From Thermoflavimicrobium dichotomicum (GTDB taxonomy: Bacteria; Bacillota; Bacilli; Thermoactinomycetales; Thermoactinomycetaceae), in contig NZ_FORR01000005.1 of the NCBI RefSeq assembly GCF_900114055.1, positions 1-64,000 of the forward strand: DNA of 64,000 bases, written 5' to 3'. Both the position numbers and the translations under genes were made by a program. Below the pieces are notes generated by a model. The model was given only the letters and a program-made list of their open reading frames with translations. It had not been told where the DNA came from and did no database searches. Position 1 is the first letter of the stretch; each line of letters begins with the position of its first letter. This document shows, piece after piece, positions 18,122 through 26,607 of the stretch.

Positions 18122-19508
18122 TCAACTGGTAGAGGAATTTAATGCCTCGATTCTCTTTGACAAGGAACTGGTCGAAGAAGACATCCAGGGAAGTCTGGCT
18201 CATGTAGCGATGTTAGGGAAGTGTGGAATCCTTCCCAAAGAAGATGTCGAACAGATTTCAGCAGGGTTGAAGAAGATCTTGGCGCGTGTACGTCGTGGGG
18301 AAGTACAGTTTTCGATCGAACATGAAGATATTCATATGAATATCGAAAAGCTGCTGATGGATGAAATTGGATCTGTTGGTGGGAAACTGCATACCGGCCG
18401 GAGCCGGAATGATCAAGTGGCTCTGGATATGCATCTGTACATTCGCAGACAGACCATGGAGCTCGTTCGGTTATTGCTTCAATTACAAGAAGTGTTACTC
18501 ATGCAAGCTGAACAACAAATCGATACCATCTTGCCAGGCTATACGCACCTTCAGCGGGCGCAACCGGTTCGATTCTCCCATCATTTGCTGGCTTATGCCT
18601 CGATGTTTGAGCGAGATATCGAGCGCTTGGTGGATAGTTATAAACGTGTCAATACATGTCCTTTGGGAGCAGGAGCGATAGCTGGAACCACCTTTCCGAT
18701 TGATCGCCGTTATGTAGCGGAGAAACTTGGTTTTGACCGGATCTATGATAATAGCATGGATGCAGTGAGTGATCGGGATTATTTAGTGGAGTTTTTATCC
18801 ATATCCTCCTTGATCATGACGCACTTATCCCGTTTATCCGAAGAATTGATTCTTTGGTCCAGTGAAGAATTTCAGTACATCGAGCTGGATGATGCTTTTT
18901 GCACAGGTAGCAGTATGATGCCACAAAAGAAAAACCCGGATATTCCCGAACTGATTCGCGGAAAAACGGGAAGGGTTTGTGGGCATTTGGTTTCTTTGTT
19001 GATGACGTTAAAAGCTCTTCCACTTACGTACAACAAGGATATGCAGGAAGATAAGGAAGGGGTTTTTGATACCGTCAAAACGTTGACAGGTTCTCTTGAA
19101 CTCATGGCTGAGATTTTAAAAACGATGAAAGTGAACCAAAAGCGGATGAAACAAAATGTAGAACAGGGTTTTGCCAATGCAACGGATTTAGCCGATTATT
19201 TGGTGAATAAAGGGATACCTTTCAGGAAAGCTCATGAAATTGTGGGAAAACTGGTCTTATATTGCTTAAAGCAAGAAAAATTTCTGTTGGATTGCAGCCT
19301 GGAAGAGTTCCAATCCTTTGCACCGGAGATCGAACAGGATATTTACGATCATTTAGATCCAATCTCAGTTGTTGAAGCACGTAAAAGTGAAGGCGGAACA
19401 GCCAAAGAGCAAGTGCAAAAGACGTTGACGAAGAAAAAAGTAAAGCTGGCACAGTTTTCAGATTGGCTCACCAGCAAAATGAACAAGGAAGCTTCTGTCA
19501 ACATATAA
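18084..19508 (+). CDS. argH: Argininosuccinate lyase
   Basis: 474-aa lyase of the fumarase/aspartase superfamily splitting argininosuccinate into arginine and fumarate. [13 protein letters not shown] is the standard N-terminus, [16 protein letters not shown] holds a substrate-binding motif, and [12 protein letters not shown] near residue 280 is the superfamily signature with the catalytic Ser. The start overlaps argG by 38 bases after AAAGGGGG. A terminator closes the operon. Confidence 0.96.
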   Translation: MKLWGGRFTKPTNQLVEEFNASILFDKELVEEDIQGSLAHVAMLGKCGILPKEDVEQISAGLKKILARVRRGEVQFSIEHEDIHMNIEKLLMDEIGSVGGKLHTGRSRNDQVALDMHLYIRRQTMELVRLLLQLQEVLLMQAEQQIDTILPGYTHLQRAQPVRFSHHLLAYASMFERDIERLVDSYKRVNTCPLGAGAIAGTTFPIDRRYVAEKLGFDRIYDNSMDAVSDRDYLVEFLSISSLIMTHLSRLSEELILWSSEEFQYIELDDAFCTGSSMMPQKKNPDIPELIRGKTGRVCGHLVSLLMTLKALPLTYNKDMQEDKEGVFDTVKTLTGSLELMAEILKTMKVNQKRMKQNVEQGFANATDLADYLVNKGIPFRKAHEIVGKLVLYCLKQEKFLLDCSLEEFQSFAPEIEQDIYDHLDPISVVEARKSEGGTAKEQVQKTLTKKKVKLAQFSDWLTSKMNKEASVNI

Positions 19509-19520
19509 TCCAATTCATAA

Positions 19521-19564
19521 AAGAATCCAGCCACCAACACAGGCTGGATTCTTTTACTTTTTTT
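19521..19564. terminator. Terminator of argGH and the convergent small gene
   Basis: AATCCAGCC and GGCTGGATT form a 9-bp stem followed by CTTTTACTTTTTTT on the plus strand. Confidence 0.75.
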
Positions 19565-19949
19565 GGTCCATTCTTTTTTGTTCTACCAAATAAGTATAAC
19601 AATCCCATATTTCAATCCAATCATTACGCTGATCGATTTGTTGAAGGATGCTAGCAGATATCACACAATTTCTCAGCCATTTTTCAAAAGTTTTTACATT
19701 GGGGCTTGTATGGGGATATTCTTCCTGAAAAGCACGAACGAATAGAGGCTTCATTTTACTGAATATACGAATCGATTGAGTTTGAAATTCTTCATAACTA
19801 TCAATGTTCATTTGATAGAATAAGATTGTTTTGTGTTCATTCCATGTTTTCAGTATTTTCCTTTTCATTAAGCTATTGCAAAACAGATGGAGTCTTCTTT
19901 GGAATGCTTCATCTAACAGCTCATACTCTTCATTCTGAGGTGTGAACAT
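19554..19949 (-). CDS. Hypothetical protein, 131 aa
   Basis: Not recognised. A helical, soluble protein with no signal or membrane segment. The ATG is selected because AGGGAGATGAAC precedes it; nine extra codons upstream lack a ribosome site. It stands alone and converges with argH. Confidence 0.65.
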   Translation of the reverse strand: MFTPQNEEYELLDEAFQRRLHLFCNSLMKRKILKTWNEHKTILFYQMNIDSYEEFQTQSIRIFSKMKPLFVRAFQEEYPHTSPNVKTFEKWLRNCVISASILQQIDQRNDWIEIWDCYTYLVEQKRMDQKK

Positions 19950-20189
19950 GTTCATCTCCCTGTGTTTATGATTCATTTACTTCTATAATAGCAGAATTAT
20001 GAAGAAGAATAGGTCCATTTTGTCGATAATGTTCATATAAATTAAACTAGTTTGCAACACAAATAAAAAAAGAATTACATTTTACAAAATGGAACTACTC
20101 TTTGTTTACTAATTTACATAAAATATAGATATTACCCTCATTCCGTGTAAAGCCACAAACGTCAAAAAGTACCAGGAGATGAGACAGTC

Positions 20190-20870
20190 ATGTGCAGAAT
20201 GCTTGTTATTAGTGATATCCATGGTGAAGCCAGTAAATTCACAGAGCTGTTAAAAAAAGCGCAATATGATCCGGCACAAGATCAATTAATACTGCTGGGA
20301 GATTATATTGATCGGGGACCAGATTCAAAAGCAGTGATTGAAAAAGTAATCCAATTGACCGAAGAAGGTGCCATTGCTCTTAAAGGCAATCATGAAGATT
20401 ATATGATCAAAGTGGCTGAAAAAGATGGAAGTGTCGTGGAAAAATGGTTAAGAAATGGTGGTAAGCAAACACTGCAGAGTTATGGATATGCAGTGGATGA
20501 AAAAAGTTCAGAGGAAGTGGTAGCCTTACTGCAAACGGGTAAAATCAAAGAGCATATCGACTTTTTAAAAAACTTGCCATGCTACTATGAGAAGGATGAT
20601 TACATCTTTGTACATGGAGGAGTAGATCCCAATACCCCCCTCGAATCTACAGATCCGAATGTATTGATGTGGATTCGTGATGAATTTCATCAAGGATATA
20701 AAGGGGAAAAAACCGTTGTTTTTGGTCATACACCAACCATGAAGCTACACGGTTGTTATGATGTTTATTTTGGTGAGAATCGGATTATTGGGATCGATGG
20801 AGGCTGTGTCTATGGTGGCCGCTTAAATTGTCTAGTGTTGCCGAGCAGAAAAGTATTTTATATTGAATAA
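20190..20870 (+). CDS. PPP-family metallophosphatase (PrpA/ApaH-like)
   Basis: 226-aa calcineurin-like phosphoesterase. The two-metal site is complete: DIHGE near residue 9, GDYIDRGP near 37, GNHED near 66, VHGG near 135 and GHTP near 177. This order with RGPDS is typical of PPP-type enzymes, which in bacteria act as protein phosphatases or as symmetric dinucleoside tetraphosphate hydrolases. Substrate cannot be fixed. An AGGAGATGAGA ribosome site precedes the ATG. The Hanks kinase at 1274 is a possible but unproven counterpart. Confidence 0.88.
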   Translation: MCRMLVISDIHGEASKFTELLKKAQYDPAQDQLILLGDYIDRGPDSKAVIEKVIQLTEEGAIALKGNHEDYMIKVAEKDGSVVEKWLRNGGKQTLQSYGYAVDEKSSEEVVALLQTGKIKEHIDFLKNLPCYYEKDDYIFVHGGVDPNTPLESTDPNVLMWIRDEFHQGYKGEKTVVFGHTPTMKLHGCYDVYFGENRIIGIDGGCVYGGRLNCLVLPSRKVFYIE

Positions 20871-20883
20871 CCTCTGGCTTTAA

Positions 20884-20991
20884 CGAGCGGCATTTGGTCT
20901 GGCATGTACGGGTTCTTATGCAGCACATGGCAGCGGAGACATTGTGATCGATTTTTCAACCCCATGCCTTGAATTCGGATTGATTCATTAA
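20884..20991 (+). pseudogene. C-terminal fragment of a P1/DmpA family (S58) aminopeptidase
   Basis: The frame reads RAAFGLACTGSYAAHGSG, then DIVIDFSTPCLEFGLIH and stop. P1-family peptidases have a near-identical stretch (RAAFGLARTGS.A.HGSGDIVIAFST). Only about 35 codons remain, with no upstream continuation, so this is a relic just downstream of the phosphatase gene. Confidence 0.7.
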
Positions 20992-21034
20992 TGGCTGATG
21001 TATACTAGTGGTATGCATCAGCTCCATTTTTTTG
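20992..21034 (+). terminator. Terminator in the gap before the LOG gene
   Basis: GGCTGATG and CATCAGC pair around a loop that itself contains ATACTAGTGGTAT, followed by TCCATTTTTTT. Probably the original terminator of the decayed peptidase gene, now serving the phosphatase gene. Confidence 0.65.
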
Positions 21035-21219
21035 CTCAGCTTTTGGTGTCTGGTTATGGGTTTTCAGAGAAAGAGGGAAAGTGGCAGTGGCAGATGATGA
21101 ATATTGAAATATAGGAAAGTTGAAAATAATATAAATATGATGTATGATTGCAAGTATCCAATTATTGGTGTCTTCATTGGATCAAAGATTGAATAAAAAA
21201 GAAAAAGTTAGGTGGGAAT

Positions 21220-21792
21220 ATGAAACGTATTTGTATCTTTGCAGGTTCGAACACGGGAAATAATCCCAAATATAAAGAGATAGCAGCACAATTGGGAGAG
21301 ATTTTGGCCAATCAGGATATCGAGCTGGTATACGGAGGTTCGAGCGTTGGATTGATGGGGATTGTGGCGGATGCGGTATTGCGAAATCACGGAAAGGTAA
21401 TCGGTGTGATGCCTTCTGGTTTGCTGCGAGGAGAGATTGTTCATCAAAGCTTGACACATTTTTATCAAGTAAAAGGGATGCATGAACGAAAAGCCAAAAT
21501 GAATGAGCTTTCTGATGGATTTATAGCGCTTCCAGGAGGATATGGCACATTTGAGGAGATCTTTGAAGTAGTAAGCTGGGGACATTTGGGGATACATAAG
21601 AAGCCGATTGGTTTGATGAATATCGATGGTTTTTATGAACCATTGATGACGATGGTACGAAATGCAGCAGAAGAGGGATTTATTCCAAAAACCCATGCAG
21701 AACTGTTTATTTGTGAAAGCGATCCTGTTCAGCTACTCAATCGGTTTAGGGAATATGAGCATCCAAAAGATGCAAATAAATGGAGAGAATGA
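21220..21792 (+). CDS. LOG family protein (TIGR00730, YvdD-like)
   Basis: 190-aa lysine-decarboxylase-like fold protein of the LOG family, which hydrolyses nucleoside 5'-monophosphates to free base and ribose 5-phosphate (cytokinin activation in plants; a purine nucleosidase role in bacteria). The signature PGGYGTFEE (about residues 106-114) with the preceding MHERKAKM is intact. ATG follows TTAGGTGGGAAT. Monocistronic. Confidence 0.9.
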   Translation: MKRICIFAGSNTGNNPKYKEIAAQLGEILANQDIELVYGGSSVGLMGIVADAVLRNHGKVIGVMPSGLLRGEIVHQSLTHFYQVKGMHERKAKMNELSDGFIALPGGYGTFEEIFEVVSWGHLGIHKKPIGLMNIDGFYEPLMTMVRNAAEEGFIPKTHAELFICESDPVQLLNRFREYEHPKDANKWRE

Positions 21793-21815
21793 ATCATTCA
21801 CCATTAGCAAAGGAT

Positions 21816-21857
21816 AAACCACCCCCATTAGGAAGGATTTACGATGGAGGTGGTTTT
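21816..21857. terminator. Bidirectional terminator between LOG and APH-fold genes
   Basis: AAACCACC and GGTGGTTTT pair with CCCAT/ATGGA extending the stem; the T-rich flank on the plus strand and A-run on the other side serve both convergent genes. Confidence 0.65.
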
Positions 21858-21859
21858 AT

Positions 21860-22666
21860 TTAAAGGATTGAAAGCAGTTGATGGATATGAAGGAGCAGTT
21901 TTTCTTTTTCTGTATCAGGAATTTTTTCAGATAATCTTGCGGCTGCGATGGGGAGTTCCCATTCGCGTACATTCATTAGAGATCCTTTGGCTTGATATAG
22001 ATAGTACATAATGTAATCCTGACAAAACTTTTGTCGCAATGTTTTGATGATTATTTGTGCCCATCCCGGGATTTCGAGGGGCAATGAAGCATATTGAAGC
22101 ATGAGAGATGTTCTTGCTACATCAGCGAAAGGGTTGCCACTGATCGCTGTGATCCAATCAATGATCACAGGGCCTTGTGGTGAGAGAAGGATATTATCCG
22201 GATGGAAATCACCATGGCAAACTTGGGATCCCTCAGGTAAACTGTCGACATATCGAATGATTTTGTTTTTGGTATGTTTGTCGAGAAGAGGAGCAAGCGT
22301 TATGTTTTCTTTCAGTGTTTCCTTTTGCAGAGGAAGCTCTTGACCGTCGATTTTATGCATGTCAAGGTGCAAACGGGCCATTAGAATGGCATGTTTTTTC
22401 ATTGTAAATGGATTTTTGGTAATTGCTTGAGTTATTGTTGACCCCTCTATTCGTTCATAAATAATCCCTTTTTTGCCTTTAAAGTCACTTATTCCGTAGA
22501 CTTTTGGAATGGGAAGAGAAAGTTCTTTTATTTTCTGATGGATGGTGAATTCATGATAAATAGCAGCAATCGGGATATTTTCCCGAAATACTTTGATCAT
22601 TATTTCATCTTCCCATGTGTAAATCTCTGCTGTTCGACCTTCTCTGATCTTGGTTACATCAGTCAT
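21860..22666 (-). CDS. Aminoglycoside-phosphotransferase-fold kinase
   Basis: 268-aa protein of the APH/choline kinase superfamily. The Brenner-type catalytic loop VCHGDFHPDNILL (about residues 150-162) and the metal-binding IIDWITAISGNPFADVART segment are complete, and the N-terminal lobe has EIMIKVFREN with the ATP-binding Lys. Many such proteins phosphorylate small metabolites rather than antibiotics; substrate unknown. ATG is preceded by AAGGAG at 7 bases. Confidence 0.82.
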   Translation of the reverse strand: MTDVTKIREGRTAEIYTWEDEIMIKVFRENIPIAAIYHEFTIHQKIKELSLPIPKVYGISDFKGKKGIIYERIEGSTITQAITKNPFTMKKHAILMARLHLDMHKIDGQELPLQKETLKENITLAPLLDKHTKNKIIRYVDSLPEGSQVCHGDFHPDNILLSPQGPVIIDWITAISGNPFADVARTSLMLQYASLPLEIPGWAQIIIKTLRQKFCQDYIMYYLYQAKGSLMNVREWELPIAAARLSEKIPDTEKEKLLLHIHQLLSIL

Positions 22667-22802
22667 CAAAAAACTCCTTGATCCATTTTGTCTTCTCCTA
22701 TTCCAACTGATAGACAGGAAAGAGAAAGAATTGGTCGAGGCTATCCAGAAAATATAATCGTCTTTATAATTCTAACATTGAACCATAAACCAATGCAAAA
22801 AT

Positions 22803-22843
22803 CAAACAACAGTGGCAGAAAGATGCTACTGTTGTTTTTTGTT
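22803..22843 (+). other. Terminator-like hairpin in a 453-base gene-free stretch
   Basis: AACAACAGT and ACTGTTGTT form a stem followed by TTTTTTG on the plus strand, but no plus-strand gene lies upstream: the stretch 22667-23119 sits between divergent genes. It could end a small RNA started near 22700, or be a relic. The rest of the stretch is AT-rich promoter-like sequence in which I see no gene. Confidence 0.5.
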
Positions 22844-23119
22844 AAATATATGTGAACATCTATGAAAATAAAAATGAAAAGAAAACAATCATTGAAAAGC
22901 ATGCAAATAAATAACGAGCTTTAAGCAAAAAATACTACCTTTTTGTTAATTATTTATCAAAAACGGATCATATAAATAGAGTACAAAGAATATTTTATAG
23001 TAGAGGAATTACTCAATGAACAAAGGAAATGTCAGCAAATTCATCCGCATGACTGAATAGCATCCGAAATGTCATTATTTTCATTTGATTTTTTATATTT
23101 GGAAAGGGGGATTTTTTGG

Positions 23120-24037
23120 ATGTTTGAGGATATAATGAAATTAGTTGAAAAATTACTAATAAGTGGAGGTTGGTTTTCCGAGTTTTTGCGTTTTTTGATT
23201 GCAGGAGTTCTTCTGGCTAGTTGCATCATTTATTTGGTTCGCCTGTGGAAAGGGCAAGTGGATTGGTTGGGAAGAAGCACTGAAGATCCTTTGCAGTTAA
23301 CAGGCTTACAGCCTGCGATGGAGAGTCTGGAGCGGCAAGTGGAACAATTACAGCAAGAGAAGGCACAATTGGAAGAAAAACTGCAAGAAATGCAACGATT
23401 GGTCACCGAGAAAGACGGAATGATTGAGGAATTAACACAACTTTATGAAGAATTGGATGAAAACTATGAAGATGAAACACACACGATGGTACAGGTGATG
23501 TATACAGCAGAAGAAGTGGCTTCTGCTCTGGCCAGTGAAGAAAATTTTTACCTCAATCGCGATGATATTTTCACCAATCTATTGGATTATCTCGTCAATA
23601 CCATCAGAGGATATCGGGAAAAAAATCCCCGAGTGGCCATTCATATTGAACATCCAGAGAAAAAAGACCGTTTAATTCACTTTGCTCATTCCAGTGGACA
23701 TTCTCATCGGGTCAGAGAGTATGAACCGTTAATCGATGGAAGTGCTGCAGGGCGTGCCTGGAGGACAGGTGAAATTTACTATGTCCCTGATATCGAGGAT
23801 GAACAGTATGAATATGATCGAAAAGTGGCTTCCAAGAAATATTATCGGAGCATTCTTTGTGTTCCGTTAAAAGCGGGTAATGACATATCGACCCGGATCG
23901 GGGTGTTATCAGTTACAGGCAAGACAGTTGGTGCATATGAAAAAATAGAAATTGAGAGAATCACCCTTTTTGCCAGTCTCCTGTACCCATTGGTTTATTT
24001 GGACATCAAAAAAAGGGAGGTTTCCATGCATGGGTGA
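23120..24037 (+). CDS. Membrane-anchored coiled-coil GAF-domain protein (copy 1)
   Basis: 305 aa. Residues 1-20 are an amphipathic start (LVEKLLISGGWFSEFLRF), followed by one transmembrane helix (about 20-42), a coiled coil (about 70-130, QVEQLQQEKAQLEEKL) and a GAF-like sensor domain (about 145-300) with GSAAGRAWRTGEIYYVPD and a final GVLSVTGK strand. It probably senses a ligand or redox state at the inner membrane face; no output domain is fused. The ATG has AAAGGGGG upstream. The stop overlaps the next small gene by 8 bases. A close paralogue with the same partner lies at 47344. Confidence 0.8.
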   Translation: MFEDIMKLVEKLLISGGWFSEFLRFLIAGVLLASCIIYLVRLWKGQVDWLGRSTEDPLQLTGLQPAMESLERQVEQLQQEKAQLEEKLQEMQRLVTEKDGMIEELTQLYEELDENYEDETHTMVQVMYTAEEVASALASEENFYLNRDDIFTNLLDYLVNTIRGYREKNPRVAIHIEHPEKKDRLIHFAHSSGHSHRVREYEPLIDGSAAGRAWRTGEIYYVPDIEDEQYEYDRKVASKKYYRSILCVPLKAGNDISTRIGVLSVTGKTVGAYEKIEIERITLFASLLYPLVYLDIKKREVSMHG

Positions 24038-24203
24038 GCCTGAAAAGGTACCGCAACAAGAGCGGAGAGAACTGAACAAGTTATATCGGGAAGGAACCAT
24101 AACACGCAAACAACTGATGAGTCGCATGAAAAAAGGATTATTTGACCATGAACGTCTTGCGATGAAAGAGAAGTTTAATCAGTTCATGAATCGATTCAAA
24201 TAA
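24030..24203 (+). CDS. Small SHOCT-like partner protein (copy 1), 57 aa
   Basis: The protein ends in ELNKLYREGTITRKQLMSRM then KKGLFDHERLAMKEKF. The short helical LY..G.IT..Q...RM pattern resembles SHOCT-type oligomerisation helices. AAAGGGAGG lies 9 bases before the ATG, which overlaps the GAF gene stop. The same small protein follows the GAF paralogue at 48257 with conserved GLFDHERLAMK, so the pair is a real conserved module. Function unknown. Confidence 0.8.
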   Translation: MGEPEKVPQQERRELNKLYREGTITRKQLMSRMKKGLFDHERLAMKEKFNQFMNRFK

Positions 24204-24219
24204 TCATCTTTATACATAA

Positions 24220-24252
24220 ATGGCCCGCCGAATAGCCAGACGGGCTTTTTTT
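24220..24252 (+). terminator. Terminator of the GAF/small-protein pair
   Basis: GCCCG and CGGGC with flanking pairs, followed by TTTTTTTG. Confidence 0.7.
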
Positions 24253-24308
24253 GTTTTAACATCCACCTTTACTAGTATACCCCATGAGAAACGGTTCTAT
24301 ATTACTGT

Positions 24309-24350
24309 AGAATCCGCTGCAACTTTGGAAGAGGCGGATCTTTTTTTGCT
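24309..24350. terminator. Hairpin with T-run, orphan terminator
   Basis: ATCCGC and GCGGAT pair around a 15-base loop, followed by CTTTTTTTG on the plus strand. The stretch 24255-24452 has no gene I can support; this could be the relic of a lost plus-strand gene. Confidence 0.5.
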
Positions 24351-24452
24351 GTTTGAATCGATTGTCCAGAAATACTTCCTGACCGAATCGATCAGCCTGA
24401 TGGAGCGAGGTCTTCACAGGGCAGTTTCCTTCATTTTCCTACTCCCCTCTAT

Positions 24453-24916
24453 TTACAATACCTGCTTTTTCATCGTCACCACTTGAATCCCTTTTATAAT
24501 CTCCTCATGTAAAACCTGATATCCCAGTGATGTATATAAGCGGATATTGCGTTCAACCATTTTCCTGACACGACAGTAACAATAAGCTTTCCCATTTTGT
24601 TGGGCCAGGTTTTCTAACCATAAAAGTAGTGATTTGGCGATTCCTTTTCCTTGCCACGCAGGCAAGACAGATAACCGATAAAAGTAGAGTCCGTGATCCT
24701 GCCATCGAAAACGTACCATTGCTACAGCACGATCTTTGATGTAACCCAGTGCTGCTTGTTCTTTTTGCGAATGCAGTGCGTTGAATATGGAATCCACTGT
24801 TTCTTCCAATGCACTGGGAGGGAGGCTGAACATGTCGATATTCCTGAAAGGCTTCTCATAATTTGATGAATGATCCTTGAATCGGTTGGTTGAGCGATCG
24901 AAATACGAAGTTTCAT
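24453..24916 (-). pseudogene. GNAT acetyltransferase broken by two frameshifts
   Basis: The start MKLRISIAQPTDSRIIHQIM (ATG after AGGTGAT) is a normal GNAT N-terminus. The continuation EAFQEYRHVQPPS is in a second frame, and SALEETVDSIFNAL through the acetyl-CoA loop LPAWQGKGIAKSLLLWLE to the C-terminus is in a third. A single-frame reading is possible only by using an upstream start that gives an unrelated N-terminal 50 residues. Either two indels have inactivated the gene or the sequence has errors here. Confidence 0.7.
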
Positions 24917-25022
24917 ACCAATCACCTGTATTTACTATGTCCATTAATCATATCCTTCCAATTCCCTGTTTTATGTATAAACAATCCTCTCGTTTCACAA
25001 TTTACAAGTGAGGAGGTAAACA

Positions 25023-25229
25023 ATGACGACATATTCAAAAGTGCAGCAAACATTAGTGAGTCTAAAAAGCGCCCAAGCCACCTTGGAGCGATATGCCTTA
25101 ATTGCCCAAGATGAAAAGGCAAGAAAAACATTTCAACGCAATGTTGACAAGTTACAATCTACGATCGATCGACTGAGCCAACGCGTGCAGACGATGGAAT
25201 GGGAAGAGCCACAGTATAAAGGATTCTAA
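25023..25229 (+). CDS. DUF1657 protein, 68 aa
   Basis: Small helical protein of the DUF1657 family, found in spore-formers and commonly encoded next to spoVA genes. The pattern is V...L..LKSAQATLERYAL..QD..A...F....DKL......L, ending in EEPQYKGF. Ribosome site GAGGAGGT precedes the ATG. First gene of the five-gene spoVA-type operon. The family's role is not settled; linkage suggests spore inner membrane or heat resistance. A second copy lies at 46780. Confidence 0.88.
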   Translation: MTTYSKVQQTLVSLKSAQATLERYALIAQDEKARKTFQRNVDKLQSTIDRLSQRVQTMEWEEPQYKGF

Positions 25230-25248
25230 ATGAAAGAAGGGAGGAAGT

Positions 25249-26106
25249 ATGTTGCCAGCCTGGCTAGAAATCATCATTCGTTCCTTCAGCTTGATTGTAT
25301 TTCTAATGGTCTTAACTCGATTGTTAGGACGTAAGATTGCTTCTCGCATGACCTATTTTGATATTGTTTTTGCGATTGCTTTAGGCATGATTGCTGCGGC
25401 TGTATCGATTCGTCTGATCGATGTCTTAAGTGGGGTGATTGCCCTATTGACATGGGGTTTGATCGGAATGGGGATCAGTTATCTTTCTCTTAAAAGCAAG
25501 ATGGTACGTGATTTGGTTCACGGACGTGAAGCTGTTGTGATTAAGCATGGAAAAGTGATGGAAGATCAGTTAAAGAAAATGCGCTATACCCCCGAAGATC
25601 TGTTGCAACAGTTGAGAAGCAAACAAATTTTTAATTTGGCTGATGTGGAATTTGCTGTAATGGAATCAGACGGAGAAATAAATGCCTTGTTAAAATCCAA
25701 TCGACAACCGATTACCCCCAAACATCTGGGTGTTCAAACAGCTCCAGAGACAGGTGTACAGACGGTGATTTTGGATGGAAACATTTTGGATGAACCACTT
25801 ACGACAATGGGATTGAATCGTGGATGGCTCAGAACGGAACTCGAAAAAATAGGTGTTTCACCTGAAAATGTATTTATTGCTCAAGTAGATGGGATGGGGG
25901 AGTTGTACATAGATTTGTTTGATGATACCATTCAAATCCCTCAACCTTCAACCAGGCAATTACTTCTCAATTCCTTGGAGCAAGCCAAGGCGGACTTGGA
26001 AACCTATTCCTTGGAAACGGATAACCAAAGTGCCAAAAAGATGTACCGGCAAAGTGCTAAAGAGCTGTCTTCAGTGATTTATGATGTTCGTCACTTACTA
26101 AAATAG
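25249..26106 (+). CDS. 2Duf protein: DUF421 (YetF-like) fused to DUF1657
   Basis: 285 aa. Residues 1-80 contain about three transmembrane helices; 80-225 is the YetF/YrbG-type DUF421 domain (VIKHGKVMEDQLKKMRYTPEDLL, then LRSKQIFNLADVEFAVME). Residues about 235-285 (LLNSLEQAKADLETYSLETD) are a DUF1657 domain like the neighbouring 68-aa protein. This two-domain build is that of 2Duf, reported to stabilise spore membranes and raise heat resistance when carried by spoVA2mob operons. It sits 19 bases after the DUF1657 gene and 18 before spoVAC, exactly that operon context. Confidence 0.88.
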   Translation: MLPAWLEIIIRSFSLIVFLMVLTRLLGRKIASRMTYFDIVFAIALGMIAAAVSIRLIDVLSGVIALLTWGLIGMGISYLSLKSKMVRDLVHGREAVVIKHGKVMEDQLKKMRYTPEDLLQQLRSKQIFNLADVEFAVMESDGEINALLKSNRQPITPKHLGVQTAPETGVQTVILDGNILDEPLTTMGLNRGWLRTELEKIGVSPENVFIAQVDGMGELYIDLFDDTIQIPQPSTRQLLLNSLEQAKADLETYSLETDNQSAKKMYRQSAKELSSVIYDVRHLLK

Positions 26107-26124
26107 CAAGTAAGGTGAATGTGT

Positions 26125-26607
26125 ATGTCAGACAAAAAGAAGAAAAAGCTTACCCCTATTCAACAGCAATATCAGGATTTTGTCCAGAAACGGGAACCCA
26201 AACGCCCTGTGATTAAAAATTGCATATATGCTTTTTTGGTTGGCGGAACGATTTGTTTAATCGGACAGGCGATTTCTGCTTTCTATATCCACTTTTTTCA
26301 TTTTGACGAGAAATCGGCAGGAGATCCTACTGTGGCGACACTGGTTTTTATTTCAGTCTTGATGACTGGACTGGGTGTTTATGATCACATCGCTCAAAAA
26401 GCAGGAGCTGGCACGATCATTCCCGTTACAGGATTTGCCAATGCCATGGCTTCTGCAGCGATTGAGCACCGCTGTGAAGGATATGTCCTTGGGGTGGGCG
26501 GAAATATGTTCAAACTTGCAGGTTCGGTCATTGTATTTGGTGTTTTTTCTGCTTTTGTCATTGCACTGGTCAAAGTGATTGTCACTAAATATTTAGGGGG
26601 ATTTTAA
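26125..26607 (+). CDS. spoVAC: Stage V sporulation protein AC
   Basis: 160-aa membrane protein of the SpoVAC/AE family, part of the spore inner-membrane channel that moves Ca-dipicolinate. The N-terminal soluble piece TPIQQQYQDFVQKREPKRP is followed by four hydrophobic segments, with conserved AGAGTIIPVTGFANAMASAA. SpoVAC is the proposed mechanosensitive pore. ATG at 26125 has AAGGTGA 6 bases upstream; an ATG two codons earlier abuts the ribosome site. Confidence 0.93.
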   Translation: MSDKKKKKLTPIQQQYQDFVQKREPKRPVIKNCIYAFLVGGTICLIGQAISAFYIHFFHFDEKSAGDPTVATLVFISVLMTGLGVYDHIAQKAGAGTIIPVTGFANAMASAAIEHRCEGYVLGVGGNMFKLAGSVIVFGVFSAFVIALVKVIVTKYLGGF

